This document shows, piece after piece, positions 15,155-23,470 of a stretch of DNA of 64,000 nucleotides. Under the pieces are notes generated by a model. That model did no database searches. It was not told where the DNA came from and saw nothing but the letters and a program-made list of their open reading frames with translations. This DNA comes from Chryseobacterium gallinarum (GTDB taxonomy: Bacteria > Bacteroidota > Bacteroidia > Flavobacteriales > Weeksellaceae). The position numbers and the translations under genes are program-made. Location: NCBI RefSeq assembly GCF_001021975.1, contig NZ_CP009928.1, positions 3,414,001-3,478,000 of the forward strand. Direction: 5' to 3'. The stretch's first letter is position 1, and every line of letters starts with the position of its first letter.

Positions 15155-15809
15155 ATTTCATATAAGGTTTCATTACCTTCGTCCAAATCTGGTAGCCTTC
15201 CGGTTTAAAGTGCAGCATATCTTCTACAAAAATATCCTTTCTTACATTCCCGTTTTCATCTTCCATAGCTTTGGTAACATCAATGAACTCAGCATTGGGT
15301 TCTTTTTCCATGAAAGCAGCAATCTTTTTATTAGCTTCCCTGATCTGTGGCCAGATCACTTCTCTGCTCGGAGAATATTTGATAGAAATGTAGTCTACTT
15401 CAATATGAGGGAATCTTTTTCGTATTTTCTTATAAAAAGATTTATACCTCTTAACTACTTCCTTTGCTTTCAACTGGTGATTGTCTGCAAAATCATTTTC
15501 ACCACAGTAAATTATAATCTGTTTGGGTTGATAAGGAGCCAGCAGGTCATCTGCAAAATCATTAAGATCGGTAAGCCTGGAGCCGCCAAAACCTCTGTTG
15601 ATAATTGTTTTATCCGGGAAATAGTCGGCTACATCGGTCCATTTTGTAAAAGAAGAACTTCCCAGAAAAAGAATGGCATTCTTGGGAGGCGGGTTCTGCT
15701 GGTCCTCTTTTTTGAAATTCTGAATGTCCTGCCAGAACATCGGCTTTTTTTCCTGCGAAAAGAAAAGGGCGAAAGACAGCAATAGAAATGCTGATAAAAT
15801 CTTCTTCAT
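15153..15809 (-). CDS. secreted SGNH/GDSL-type hydrolase
   Basis: 218 aa with a Sec signal peptide (MKKILSAFLLLSFALFFSQ). SGNH blocks are visible: block I FLGSSSFTKW (48-57; the usual GDS reads GSS), a Gly in GFGGSRL, block III YCGENDF, and block V DMLHFKPEGY carrying the Asp-x-x-His pair. This supports an esterase, acylhydrolase or acetyl-xylan-type activity outside the cytoplasm. The ester substrate cannot be inferred. It is monocistronic, sharing a terminator with the helicase. Confidence 0.88.
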   Translation of the reverse strand: MKKILSAFLLLSFALFFSQEKKPMFWQDIQNFKKEDQQNPPPKNAILFLGSSSFTKWTDVADYFPDKTIINRGFGGSRLTDLNDFADDLLAPYQPKQIIIYCGENDFADNHQLKAKEVVKRYKSFYKKIRKRFPHIEVDYISIKYSPSREVIWPQIREANKKIAAFMEKEPNAEFIDVTKAMEDENGNVRKDIFVEDMLHFKPEGYQIWTKVMKPYMK

Positions 15810-15840
15810 TATATCAAATTTTAATTTCAGATAAAAATAA

Positions 15841-15866
15841 TAAAAAACTCCCGATCAACGGGAGTT
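15841..15866 (-). terminator. terminator of the lipocalin-like lipoprotein gene
   Basis: AACTCCCG-atcaa-CGGGAGTT, with a run of T on the leftward strand. Confidence 0.75.
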
Positions 15867-15871
15867 ATGGT

Positions 15872-16333
15872 TTATCTTTTGTAAGTAATATAGACAATAT
15901 CCGGAATTTTATCTCCGTCCTGGTCAAAGCTTCCAAATTTCTGAGCAACTCTCAGATCTTTGCTGGTTAATATATCAACCCGGTAATCTTTGTTTTCATC
16001 ATTGTCAAACTTAATCCCCAAAATTTTGGATTCTTCATCATAGGTATATTTCCCTTCACTTTTTGCATTAGGCTGACAATCTGCTCCGGTTCCTGTGTAA
16101 GCAGTATAACTTACATAAAAATCGGTTCTGAAGAACAGGGTATTTTTGATACTGCATCCTTGTGGAGTAGTGGTAGAAAGTACTGTTTTATTATCTTTTC
16201 CTGAGATGACTTCCGTTTTAACCTCCTTCCAATCTCCTTTCATCATCTCCATTTCATAAGCTTGAAGATCATCATCTTTACAAGAGGTAAGCGCTACAGC
16301 AGAAAAGGCAAATAAAAGTAGTTGTTTTTTCAT
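15872..16333 (-). CDS. lipocalin-like lipoprotein
   Basis: A 153-aa protein with a type II signal peptide; the lipobox ALTSC places the acylated Cys at 18, followed by KDDD. Residues 30-150 carry the short repeated strands and the GDWKEVKTE / GKYTYDEESKILGIKFD pattern of the Bacteroidota lipocalin-like (small beta-barrel) families. The ligand is unknown. Many close relatives are predicted periplasm-facing or surface lipoproteins; the acidic +2 region (DDD) would be compatible with surface export in Bacteroidota, but this is inference. Confidence 0.7.
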   Translation of the reverse strand: MKKQLLLFAFSAVALTSCKDDDLQAYEMEMMKGDWKEVKTEVISGKDNKTVLSTTTPQGCSIKNTLFFRTDFYVSYTAYTGTGADCQPNAKSEGKYTYDEESKILGIKFDNDENKDYRVDILTSKDLRVAQKFGSFDQDGDKIPDIVYITYKR

Positions 16334-16488
16334 TTTTACAAATTTAAGAATATGCTAAAATATAAATAAATTTGAAATATCTGTAATGAAATTCTTGTTT
16401 TTTTAAACAAATGTTTATAAAAAAGATAATTCTTCAAAAGATAGAATGGTATGTTGTAAGAACAAAATATTGCTGTTAAATATTAACA

Positions 16489-16509
16489 AAGCGGGCTTTC
16501 AGCCCGCTT
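16489..16509. repeat. REP-like hairpin AAGCGGGCT-ttc-AGCCCGCTT
   Basis: A perfect 9-bp stem with loop ttc lies 38 bp past the alcohol dehydrogenase stop. The same GGGCTT(Y)AGCCC core recurs as a pair at 23399-23450. It could serve as the terminator of the dehydrogenase gene, although its T run is weak. Confidence 0.55.
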
Positions 16510-16547
16510 CCCATATTTTATCTGCAGAGACGAAACAAAAATAATAT

Positions 16548-17711
16548 TTAATAGCTCATCTCAACAATCTTAAAAGCATCCTGAGGCGTTAATTTTCTGT
16601 ATTCTCCAAGACCTGCCCAGTTTCTGTCTGTAAATGCTTTTTCCACTCTTTCAGCAGTTCCCTTATAATCTTCCGTATATTCCGAAAGTCTGGTCTTGAT
16701 ATGAAGACTGTGGAAAAACTCTTCCAGTTTTTTTATACCCATCTCTGCTTTTTCTTCTACTGTTCCATCTTTAATTCCCCATACTCTTTCAGCGTATTGT
16801 GCAAGCTTTCCTTTTTTGCTGTCAAAATTATAACGGTAATGTGATGGAGCAATAATCGCTAATGTTCTGGCATGGTCGATACCAAAATAAGCGGTAAGCT
16901 CATGTCCCATTGCATGTACAGCCCAGTCTGTAATTACTCCTTTCTGGATAAGCCCGTTTAAAGCCATTGTACAGCACCACATAAAATTTCCGGCAGCATC
17001 ATAGTTGAAATCTTCAGCCAATACTTTAGGAGCTGTTTCCTGAAGACTGATCAGAATACTTTCCGCAATTCTTTCCTGCAGATCTGCAGAAGAAGGGGCA
17101 GTCATATATTGTTCCAATACATGGGTATAGGCGTCGGTAATGCCGTTTACAATCTGGTTTTTAGGAATAGATCTAACGACTTCAGGATCCAAAACAGAAA
17201 ATTGGGGAAAAAGTCCTGGCCCTCCTGAAGAAAGCTTTTCGTTAGTTTCCCTTCTTGAGATAACGTATCCTGAATTCATTTCAGAACCGGTAGCAGGAAG
17301 CGTAAGAATACTTCCAAACGGCATTCCTTCCCCTTCGAATGTTCTTACCTGTTTTCTCAGGATATCCCAAGGCTCGCCGTTATATCTGGCCGCTGCAGAG
17401 ATAAACTTTGTTCCGTCAATAACTGAGCCTCCTCCTACAGCAAGAAGATAGGTGACATTGTTTTCTTTAATAAAATCTATGGCTTTCGTCAGCACTTCAT
17501 ATTCAGGATTGGCAGGAACTCCGCCAAATTCATAGACCTCATGATCCTTAAGTGCTTCTTTTACCTGATCATATACCCCATTGTTTTTGATGCTTCCACC
17601 ACCGTAGATCATTAATATTCTGGCTTCCTTAGGGATTTCATTGGAAATCTTGGCAATTTCACCTTTCCCGAAAAGTATTTTAGTCGGATTTTTAAACTCA
17701 AAATTAAGCAT
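16548..17711 (-). CDS. iron-containing alcohol dehydrogenase (YqhD/BdhA type)
   Basis: A 387-aa group III alcohol dehydrogenase that would reduce aldehydes or ketones with NAD(P)H. The nucleotide-binding GGGSVIDGTKF is at 93-103. Metal ligands are Asp193 and His197 (ITDAYTHVLEQ), His266 (DWAVHAMGHE) and His280 (GIDHART), all conserved. Spacing and length match YqhD and butanol dehydrogenases, which favour NADPH and act on reactive short-chain aldehydes. It stands alone; no regulator is adjacent. Confidence 0.93.
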   Translation of the reverse strand: MLNFEFKNPTKILFGKGEIAKISNEIPKEARILMIYGGGSIKNNGVYDQVKEALKDHEVYEFGGVPANPEYEVLTKAIDFIKENNVTYLLAVGGGSVIDGTKFISAAARYNGEPWDILRKQVRTFEGEGMPFGSILTLPATGSEMNSGYVISRRETNEKLSSGGPGLFPQFSVLDPEVVRSIPKNQIVNGITDAYTHVLEQYMTAPSSADLQERIAESILISLQETAPKVLAEDFNYDAAGNFMWCCTMALNGLIQKGVITDWAVHAMGHELTAYFGIDHARTLAIIAPSHYRYNFDSKKGKLAQYAERVWGIKDGTVEEKAEMGIKKLEEFFHSLHIKTRLSEYTEDYKGTAERVEKAFTDRNWAGLGEYRKLTPQDAFKIVEMSY

Positions 17712-17887
17712 GTTCTAAATTTATTTTACCCAAATTTACGGAATGAAAAAAGAAAATTGAGTTAATGGAATTTTAAAATTACTATGGTTGATTTTCATGA
17801 AAGCTATTGCAGATCTTTCTGTCATCTGGATGAGACTTTTTTTATTGTTTTCTGAAGTTGGCCTTGTTCTTACAAAAATGAACCAAG

Positions 17888-18493
17888 CTATGAAGAAATA
17901 CAATTTTCATCCTTTGCATACACTCCATTAGTTTTTGCCTCCAGTTTTCCGGTTTTCCTGTTGATTTTAACCCTAAAAGATTCTTTTACAGCAGGACAGC
18001 CCTTAGATTGTTTAAGGTATAAAGAAATATAGCGGTCTTCAATTTTGTAGGCTCCGGTAAAAAGGTTGGTGGTGTCTACCGTATACCCATATGTTTTTGC
18101 CAGTAAAAGAGCTTCAGGCAGATTGTCTACCGTTCCGATAAAATCTCTCAACTGCTGCTCGCTGGAAAAATAAACCGGTCTTTCATTTTTGCATGCAAGG
18201 ATGTATGAAAAACAATTGTTACCTATACATTTTTGAAAAAATCCTTTTTCCGGAACAGGTTCATTAATCGTCATAAATTCAGGAGCCTGGCTTTCATAGA
18301 TAACCGCTTTTTCATAATCGGTGTCGTTGCTGAGTACCCGCCAATAGGCATAATCTTTATCCGGTATGATGAATGGATAGAGTAGATCGATATTATCTAG
18401 AATTTCCGGGATTTTTTTGAAATCGGATGGAACAGCTTTCTGGCCGAAAACCATGCTGAATAATAACAATAAAGCCGGAAATAATACTCTCAT
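17888..18493 (-). CDS. secreted hypothetical protein
   Basis: 201 aa with a clear signal peptide (MRVLFPALLLLFSMVFGQ). The mature part carries scattered Cys, including CIGNNCFSYILAC, KGCPAV and a C-terminal ENC, suggesting disulfides in the periplasm. No family is recognised. It follows the 134-aa lipoprotein gene in the same direction (38 bp), and the two may share a transcript. Confidence 0.7.
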   Translation of the reverse strand: MRVLFPALLLLFSMVFGQKAVPSDFKKIPEILDNIDLLYPFIIPDKDYAYWRVLSNDTDYEKAVIYESQAPEFMTINEPVPEKGFFQKCIGNNCFSYILACKNERPVYFSSEQQLRDFIGTVDNLPEALLLAKTYGYTVDTTNLFTGAYKIEDRYISLYLKQSKGCPAVKESFRVKINRKTGKLEAKTNGVYAKDENCISS

Positions 18494-18530
18494 TCAGTTA
18501 TTTTTACAAATTTAACAAAGTTAAGAAGAT

Positions 18531-18935
18531 TTATTGCAAGACAATTTTGTAATAGCCTTTTTCGTCTGTTACGTCAATTCCAATGCCCGTGAACGTTAAT
18601 TTATTGATTTGAAAGCCATCACAACCTCCTTTAAATTCAGATGATTGGATGGAAAAATCCAGATTTTTAATATTAGAATAAAATTTATATTTTTTTGTTC
18701 CATTATAGGCCCCTACATTTTCTAAAATAACTTTATTGTCGGATGTTTTGGTCAATTGTATGTTGGCATTATTCTCGTCTTGAACTGAGTAGGTGGTCAA
18801 TGTACCGTTGGTAATAAGATTTTCATGATTGGAGTTTACGAACTCAAAAACGATGGGTTGTGGCGCATTGTAACAATCTTTTTCACAAGAGATGAACAGC
18901 ATTATTAAGAGTAGGAAAATGAATGTTTTTTTCAT
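18531..18935 (-). CDS. small lipoprotein, unknown function
   Basis: 134 aa with a type II signal peptide: MKKTFIFLLLIMLFISCEKD, with the lipid-attached Cys at about 17. The mature part is beta-rich and polar (NANIQLTKTSDNKVIL, YYKIVLQ at the end), like a single immunoglobulin-type domain. No family can be named. The neighbours are other leftward envelope proteins of unknown function. Confidence 0.65.
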   Translation of the reverse strand: MKKTFIFLLLIMLFISCEKDCYNAPQPIVFEFVNSNHENLITNGTLTTYSVQDENNANIQLTKTSDNKVILENVGAYNGTKKYKFYSNIKNLDFSIQSSEFKGGCDGFQINKLTFTGIGIDVTDEKGYYKIVLQ

Positions 18936-18988
18936 GTAGCGTGGGAATGGTGTGAAAAGTAAAATTAATGAATGTTTTGTAATCAGAA

Positions 18989-19345
18989 TTATATTATACC
19001 TGAATTATTAAAACGAGCTCTAAATATTTTCAAAACTTGGGAAAGCTGATAATCTGTAATATCTAAATCATCGATGTTTATTTCTATCTTTTCGTCGTTG
19101 TGAAAGAAGTATAAATAATTTATTTCAGGTGAATATTTGACTATAACTTCATCAGGAATTGAATTTTCATCATATTTAATTTTATCATTTTTATGAAGGG
19201 AATATTCTTTATGAATGAAAACGACATTGATAAATGCACCAATGAAAAAAATAATAGAAAGAAGAATAAAATATTGCAGTAGATAAATACCTATGAATAA
19301 AGCTAAAATTCCTAAAATTGCATAAAAAATAATTCCGAATTTCAT
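18989..19345 (-). CDS. small membrane protein, unknown function
   Basis: 118 aa. Two transmembrane segments fill the first 45 residues (YAILGILALFIGIYLLQYF and an IFFIGAFINVVFI stretch). A cytoplasmic-type tail follows, with strands (NYLYFFHNDEKIEINIDD) and a C-terminal basic helix. Nothing identifies it further. The coding region is unusually AT-rich compared with its neighbours. Confidence 0.55.
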   Translation of the reverse strand: MKFGIIFYAILGILALFIGIYLLQYFILLSIIFFIGAFINVVFIHKEYSLHKNDKIKYDENSIPDEVIVKYSPEINYLYFFHNDEKIEINIDDLDITDYQLSQVLKIFRARFNNSGII

Positions 19346-19461
19346 TTTTGGTTAAGTTTTTTACGAAGATACATTTAAAACTCAATATTGATGGGCCTCA
19401 AATGCATTAATACATCTCTAGCTTGATCTCGCCAACTTGCCCAAACGACTCAAAAAGTTGA

Positions 19462-20040
19462 TCAAAACTTCATAGGATACCCTGTCACAATATTCCCACT
19501 GGCAATTTTCTTAAGTTTAGATTCCATCAGTTTCTTTGTTAATGTCTTCAGTCGGTTGATGTATAAAACTCCCTGAGTATGATCATACTCATGTTGAATA
19601 ATTCTTGCCGTCATTCCTTTAAAAGTTTTGGTATGCTTTATAAAATTCCGGTCCAGATATTCAATCGTAATTTCCCAGGGCCTTTTTACCTTTTGAGAAA
19701 GTCCGGGAATGCTCAGGCACCCTTCATAATCTTCCCAGGCTTCTTCTGAACTATGGATTATTTTCGCATTGATAAAAGTTTCTTTTATTCCCTTATCACC
19801 TTTTTCGAAATACAGTATCTGATCTTCCGTATCCAGGTTTTGATAAGTGATCTGACTGTCAACAACGAAGAGTTGTAAAGGTTTCCCGATCTGGGGTGAA
19901 GCAAGTCCGCAACCATTGGCATTCTCCATTGTATCCCACATGTCATTTACCAATTGATGAATTTCCGGAGTAATTTCATTGATCTGGAGACATTTCTGTT
20001 TTAAAATATTATTTCCGTAAGCAAGGATAGGTAGATTCAT
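19462..20040 (-). CDS. def: peptide deformylase
   Basis: Removes the N-formyl group from nascent proteins. ATG 20040 (MNLPILAYG) is chosen, giving 192 aa; an upstream start at 20085 would add 15 residues not seen in the family. All three metalloprotease motifs are present: GCGLASPQIG (43-52), EGCLS (107-111) and HEYDH (150-154), with the Cys and both His as metal ligands. Between motifs 1 and 2 there is a moderately longer insert. It lies just downstream of a Crp-type gene in the same direction; co-transcription is possible. A flavobacterium may well carry another def elsewhere. Confidence 0.93.
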   Translation of the reverse strand: MNLPILAYGNNILKQKCLQINEITPEIHQLVNDMWDTMENANGCGLASPQIGKPLQLFVVDSQITYQNLDTEDQILYFEKGDKGIKETFINAKIIHSSEEAWEDYEGCLSIPGLSQKVKRPWEITIEYLDRNFIKHTKTFKGMTARIIQHEYDHTQGVLYINRLKTLTKKLMESKLKKIASGNIVTGYPMKF

Positions 20041-20095
20041 TGTTGTATTTTCTGCAAAGTTCAGCAGAGCAGGAGAGATATACAATGAACCTATG

Positions 20096-20662
20096 TTAAT
20101 TAATTTGCCTGCGGATCCTGCTTAAAGCCTGTGGAGTAACTCCAATATAGGAAGCAATATATTTGAGGGGAACACGCTGCAGAAGCTCAGGCTGCTCGGT
20201 AAATAATTGTAAATAACGCTGCTTAGCTGTAAACTTCAGTAAAGAAAGCTCTCTTTTGCTTTTGGATAAAAATAATTTTTCAGAGGCAAAACGGCCTAAA
20301 TGATTACCAACGTTGGTTTCTTTGTAAACTTTCTGCAGGTCATCATAAGAAATCTGCCATGCCACGGTTTCTGTCAGTGCCTGCATTTCATATTCAGAAG
20401 GCGTTCGGGTAAGAAAAGAGTCATACGCACAGATAAACTCCTTTTCAAATCCAAAACCGAAAGTATAGCCATATTCATCATCAGGAATATAAGACCTTAC
20501 CAGACCGGATTCTATAAAAGAAAGAAAATTTTCCGTACTGCCCTGCAATGTAATAATCTCATTCTTAGGAAATACTTTTCTGTGAAAGTGTTTTGCTATA
20601 AATGACCATTCGGATTCCTGCAGTTTTATAATCTGTTCATAATATTCTCTGATGTAGCCCAT
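20096..20662 (-). CDS. Crp/Fnr-family transcriptional regulator
   Basis: 188 aa. Residues 15-115 form a cyclic-nucleotide-binding-like beta-roll (NEIITLQGSTENFLSFIESG). The C-terminal 60 residues form a winged helix with the recognition part YIASYIGVTPQALSRIRRQ. The canonical Arg/Glu cAMP-binding set of the phosphate cassette is not obvious, and no Fnr-type Cys cluster is present, so the effector is unknown. Such small Crp-type regulators are common in Bacteroidota. It diverges from ppc across 172 bp and could act on either side. Confidence 0.85.
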   Translation of the reverse strand: MGYIREYYEQIIKLQESEWSFIAKHFHRKVFPKNEIITLQGSTENFLSFIESGLVRSYIPDDEYGYTFGFGFEKEFICAYDSFLTRTPSEYEMQALTETVAWQISYDDLQKVYKETNVGNHLGRFASEKLFLSKSKRELSLLKFTAKQRYLQLFTEQPELLQRVPLKYIASYIGVTPQALSRIRRQIN

Positions 20663-20821
20663 ATTGGAAACTTTTCGGATGACTTTTGACCAATCTCTAT
20701 ACCCTAAGATGATCCAGGTTACAAATTTACAAAATGTTTGATTGGGAATCTGAGGAATAATTACTGTAATTTTATACCAACTTTTTTGTCAATTGTCAAT
20801 TCAACTCATTGCAAAATCACT

Positions 20822-20829
20822 TACATTTG
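20822..20829 (+). promoter_or_regulatory. -7 element TACATTTG next to the ppc start
   Basis: TAcaTTTG ends five bases before ATG 20835, again suggesting a very short or absent 5' leader. It lies in the divergent region shared with the Crp-type regulator. Confidence 0.45.
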
Positions 20830-20834
20830 TTATT

Positions 20835-23369
20835 ATGATACACGACCAACGCGCAGAAAAATTCAGGCAGATTGTGGAAAATAAGTTCCAGATCTACAAT
20901 TCATTATTTATGAGCCTGCCATATGATAAAATGACCAATATCGGGATGTTGCTTCCCTTCCTTTATGAGGAAAGCAGAACCGGCTATGAAGCAGGAAAAA
21001 CTCCCGAGATTATTGTAGAAGAATTTTTTAAAAATCATACAGACCTTGAGACTGAGGAGCAAAAGCTCGAACTGCTTTTTAAGATCATTCAATATATAGA
21101 AAGACAGGTGGTCTTGTTTGACAGTATTGAGGATGCAGCATTTCCCAACCTTCACTCCGAAAGCGATAACGGAACAGTCACCAATCTTTTTGAACGTTCT
21201 TTTCAGGACCATAAGCTTGAAAAAGTGCGCGAAAAGCTGAAGGACTTTAGTGTAAAAGTTGTATTCACAGCTCACCCTACACAATTTTATCCGAGTTCAG
21301 TACAACGTATTATCCAGGACCTGAGGGGAGCCATTACCAGTGATTCCGTTACCCAGATCGATATGCTTTTACAACAGTTGGGAAAAACACCTTTTGTGAA
21401 CAAAGAGAAACCCACACCGATTGACGAAGCACTGAGCATTATTTCGTATTTGAGATACGTGTACTATGATACCATCGGAGAATTATTTACAAAAATTAAA
21501 AAAACGTTTGGAAACGGACATTTTCATTTACACGAAGACATCATCCAGCTTGGTTTCTGGCCGGGTGGTGACAGGGATGGAAACCCTTTCGTAACAGCAG
21601 ATGTTACCAAAAGAGTGGCAGAAGAACTTCGTTCTGCCATTCTGAAGTCCTATTACAGTCATTTAAAGTTTATCAGGAGAAGGCTGAGTTTCAGGGGAGT
21701 TTCAGAGATCCTGACTCAATTGAGTGAAGAATTGTATGCTGCTATTTTCAATGGAAAAAGCATTACTGCAGAAGATATTTTAGCAAAAGCAGATGAAGCT
21801 GAAAATATATTAATTCATGAACACAATTCTTTGTTTCTTGATCTTTTGACCAATTTCAGGGACCGGGTGAGAATTTTCGGGACTCATTTTGCAACGCTGG
21901 ATATCCGGCAGGACAGCCGGATTCATCAGAAAGCAATTGATGAAGTATTTGCCAGACTTTACGGAAATGAGGAAGCTGACCCGCAACAGAAATTTACCCG
22001 ACTGATTCAGGTTTCTGAAAAAATAAATCCCGATGATTTTGAGGATATTGTAAAAGATACACTGCTGACAGTTTCCCAGGTTTCTGAAATTCAGAATGTA
22101 AATGGTCTCAGAGGAATGAACCGTTATATCATTTCCAATTCTGATGCTGTAAAAGATGTTATGAATGTATATGCATTCTTCAAAGTTTGCGGATATAAAG
22201 ACGAAGAGATCAATATGGATATCGTTCCCCTTTTTGAAACCATGGAAGGCCTTGCCAATGCCGAAAATGTAATGAATGAACTATATCAGAATCCTGTATA
22301 TAAAAAACATATTGAAAGAAGAGGGAATCAGCAGACTATTATGCTTGGTTTTTCTGATGGAACCAAAGATGGAGGATATTTAAAAGCTAACTGGGAAATT
22401 TATAAGGCAAAAGAACTTTTAACAAAACTTTCTGAACAGCATCATATCAAAGTCATTTTCTTTGACGGAAGAGGAGGTCCTCCTGCAAGGGGTGGAGGAA
22501 AAACCCACGATTTTTACGCATCACAAGGTAAAACCATTGCCAATAATAAAATTGAATTAACAATTCAGGGGCAGACTATTACCAGTATTTTCGGAAATAA
22601 AGAACAGGCTAAGTATAATTTTGAACAGCTTTTAACAGCAGGAGTTGAAAATGATGTCTTTAAAAATGCTAAAAAAGAACTTACGGAAAAAGAAAGAAAA
22701 CTGATTGCTGAACTGGCGGAAATCAGCTACAAAAAATACGCAGATCTGAAAGCCCACCCTATGTTTGTTCCCTATCTTCAGGAAATGAGTACACTGGAAT
22801 ACTATGGAAAAACAAATATCGGAAGCCGTCCTTCCAAAAGAGGAAACGGAAGTGAACTGAAGTTTGAAGATTTGAGAGCCATTCCATTTGTGGGATCATG
22901 GTCCCAGCTGAAGCAAAATGTGCCGGGATTCTTCGGCTTTGGATATGCCATGCAGCAAATGAAAGAGCAGGGAAGATTTGAAGAAGTAAGAGAATTATAC
23001 AAAGGTTCGGACTTTTTTAAAACATTGGTTCTAAACTCCATGATGAGTATGAACAAATCTTATTTTCCCTTGACATATTATATCAAAAACAATCCGAAAT
23101 TCGGCACATTCTGGAATATCCTTTTTGATGAATACGAACTTTCAAAAGATATTATGCTTGAGCTGACCGGATTTAAAATGCTTCAGGAAGAAGATCCGCT
23201 ATCCAGAAAATCAGTAAAAATCCGTGAAAAAATTGTTCTTCCGTTATTGAGTATTCAACAATACGCCTTGATGAAGATTCAAAAAGGAGAAGGAGATAAA
23301 GGCGCCTATGAAAAGCTGGTGACGCGTTCTTTATTCGGAAATATTAATGCCAGCAGAAACTCAGCGTAA
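20835..23369 (+). CDS. ppc: phosphoenolpyruvate carboxylase
   Basis: Carboxylates PEP with bicarbonate to oxaloacetate, refilling the TCA cycle. The start at ATG 20835 (MIHDQRAEKF) gives 844 aa; a TTG 14 codons upstream is less likely. Hallmarks are the catalytic His in FTAHPTQFYPSSVQR, GGDRDGNPFV, the second active loop, GSRPSKR and QNVPGFFGFG. The loop reads FFDGRGGPPARGGGKTHDF where proteobacterial enzymes have FHGRGGxxGRGG, so the His of that loop is replaced by Asp. It is somewhat shorter than the E. coli enzyme (883 aa). Two REP-like hairpins follow. Confidence 0.94.
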   Translation: MIHDQRAEKFRQIVENKFQIYNSLFMSLPYDKMTNIGMLLPFLYEESRTGYEAGKTPEIIVEEFFKNHTDLETEEQKLELLFKIIQYIERQVVLFDSIEDAAFPNLHSESDNGTVTNLFERSFQDHKLEKVREKLKDFSVKVVFTAHPTQFYPSSVQRIIQDLRGAITSDSVTQIDMLLQQLGKTPFVNKEKPTPIDEALSIISYLRYVYYDTIGELFTKIKKTFGNGHFHLHEDIIQLGFWPGGDRDGNPFVTADVTKRVAEELRSAILKSYYSHLKFIRRRLSFRGVSEILTQLSEELYAAIFNGKSITAEDILAKADEAENILIHEHNSLFLDLLTNFRDRVRIFGTHFATLDIRQDSRIHQKAIDEVFARLYGNEEADPQQKFTRLIQVSEKINPDDFEDIVKDTLLTVSQVSEIQNVNGLRGMNRYIISNSDAVKDVMNVYAFFKVCGYKDEEINMDIVPLFETMEGLANAENVMNELYQNPVYKKHIERRGNQQTIMLGFSDGTKDGGYLKANWEIYKAKELLTKLSEQHHIKVIFFDGRGGPPARGGGKTHDFYASQGKTIANNKIELTIQGQTITSIFGNKEQAKYNFEQLLTAGVENDVFKNAKKELTEKERKLIAELAEISYKKYADLKAHPMFVPYLQEMSTLEYYGKTNIGSRPSKRGNGSELKFEDLRAIPFVGSWSQLKQNVPGFFGFGYAMQQMKEQGRFEEVRELYKGSDFFKTLVLNSMMSMNKSYFPLTYYIKNNPKFGTFWNILFDEYELSKDIMLELTGFKMLQEEDPLSRKSVKIREKIVLPLLSIQQYALMKIQKGEGDKGAYEKLVTRSLFGNINASRNSA

Positions 23370-23398
23370 TGATTAAATACGGCAATATTATCAATTGG

Positions 23399-23450
23399 AA
23401 CGGGCTTCAGCCCGTTCTATTATTATTAACCAATCCATCGGCTTTAGCCG
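23399..23450. repeat. paired REP-like hairpins after ppc
   Basis: AACGGGCT-tc-AGCCCGTT (23399-23416) and CGGCT-tt-AGCCG (23439-23450) lie 22 bp apart between convergent genes. Both share the GGCTT(T/C)AGCC core with the hairpin at 16489-16509. A doublet of such palindromes resembles a REP/BIME unit, although no RAYT transposase is in the window. Confidence 0.55.
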
Positions 23451-23470
23451 GAAACTTATAGAGAGTAACT

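Noticed and set aside
15210..15785. 191-codon rightward frame opposite the SGNH hydrolase
   Set aside because: It mirrors a gene with signal peptide and catalytic motifs; the rightward product is Phe/Ile/Tyr-rich with no recognised motif.
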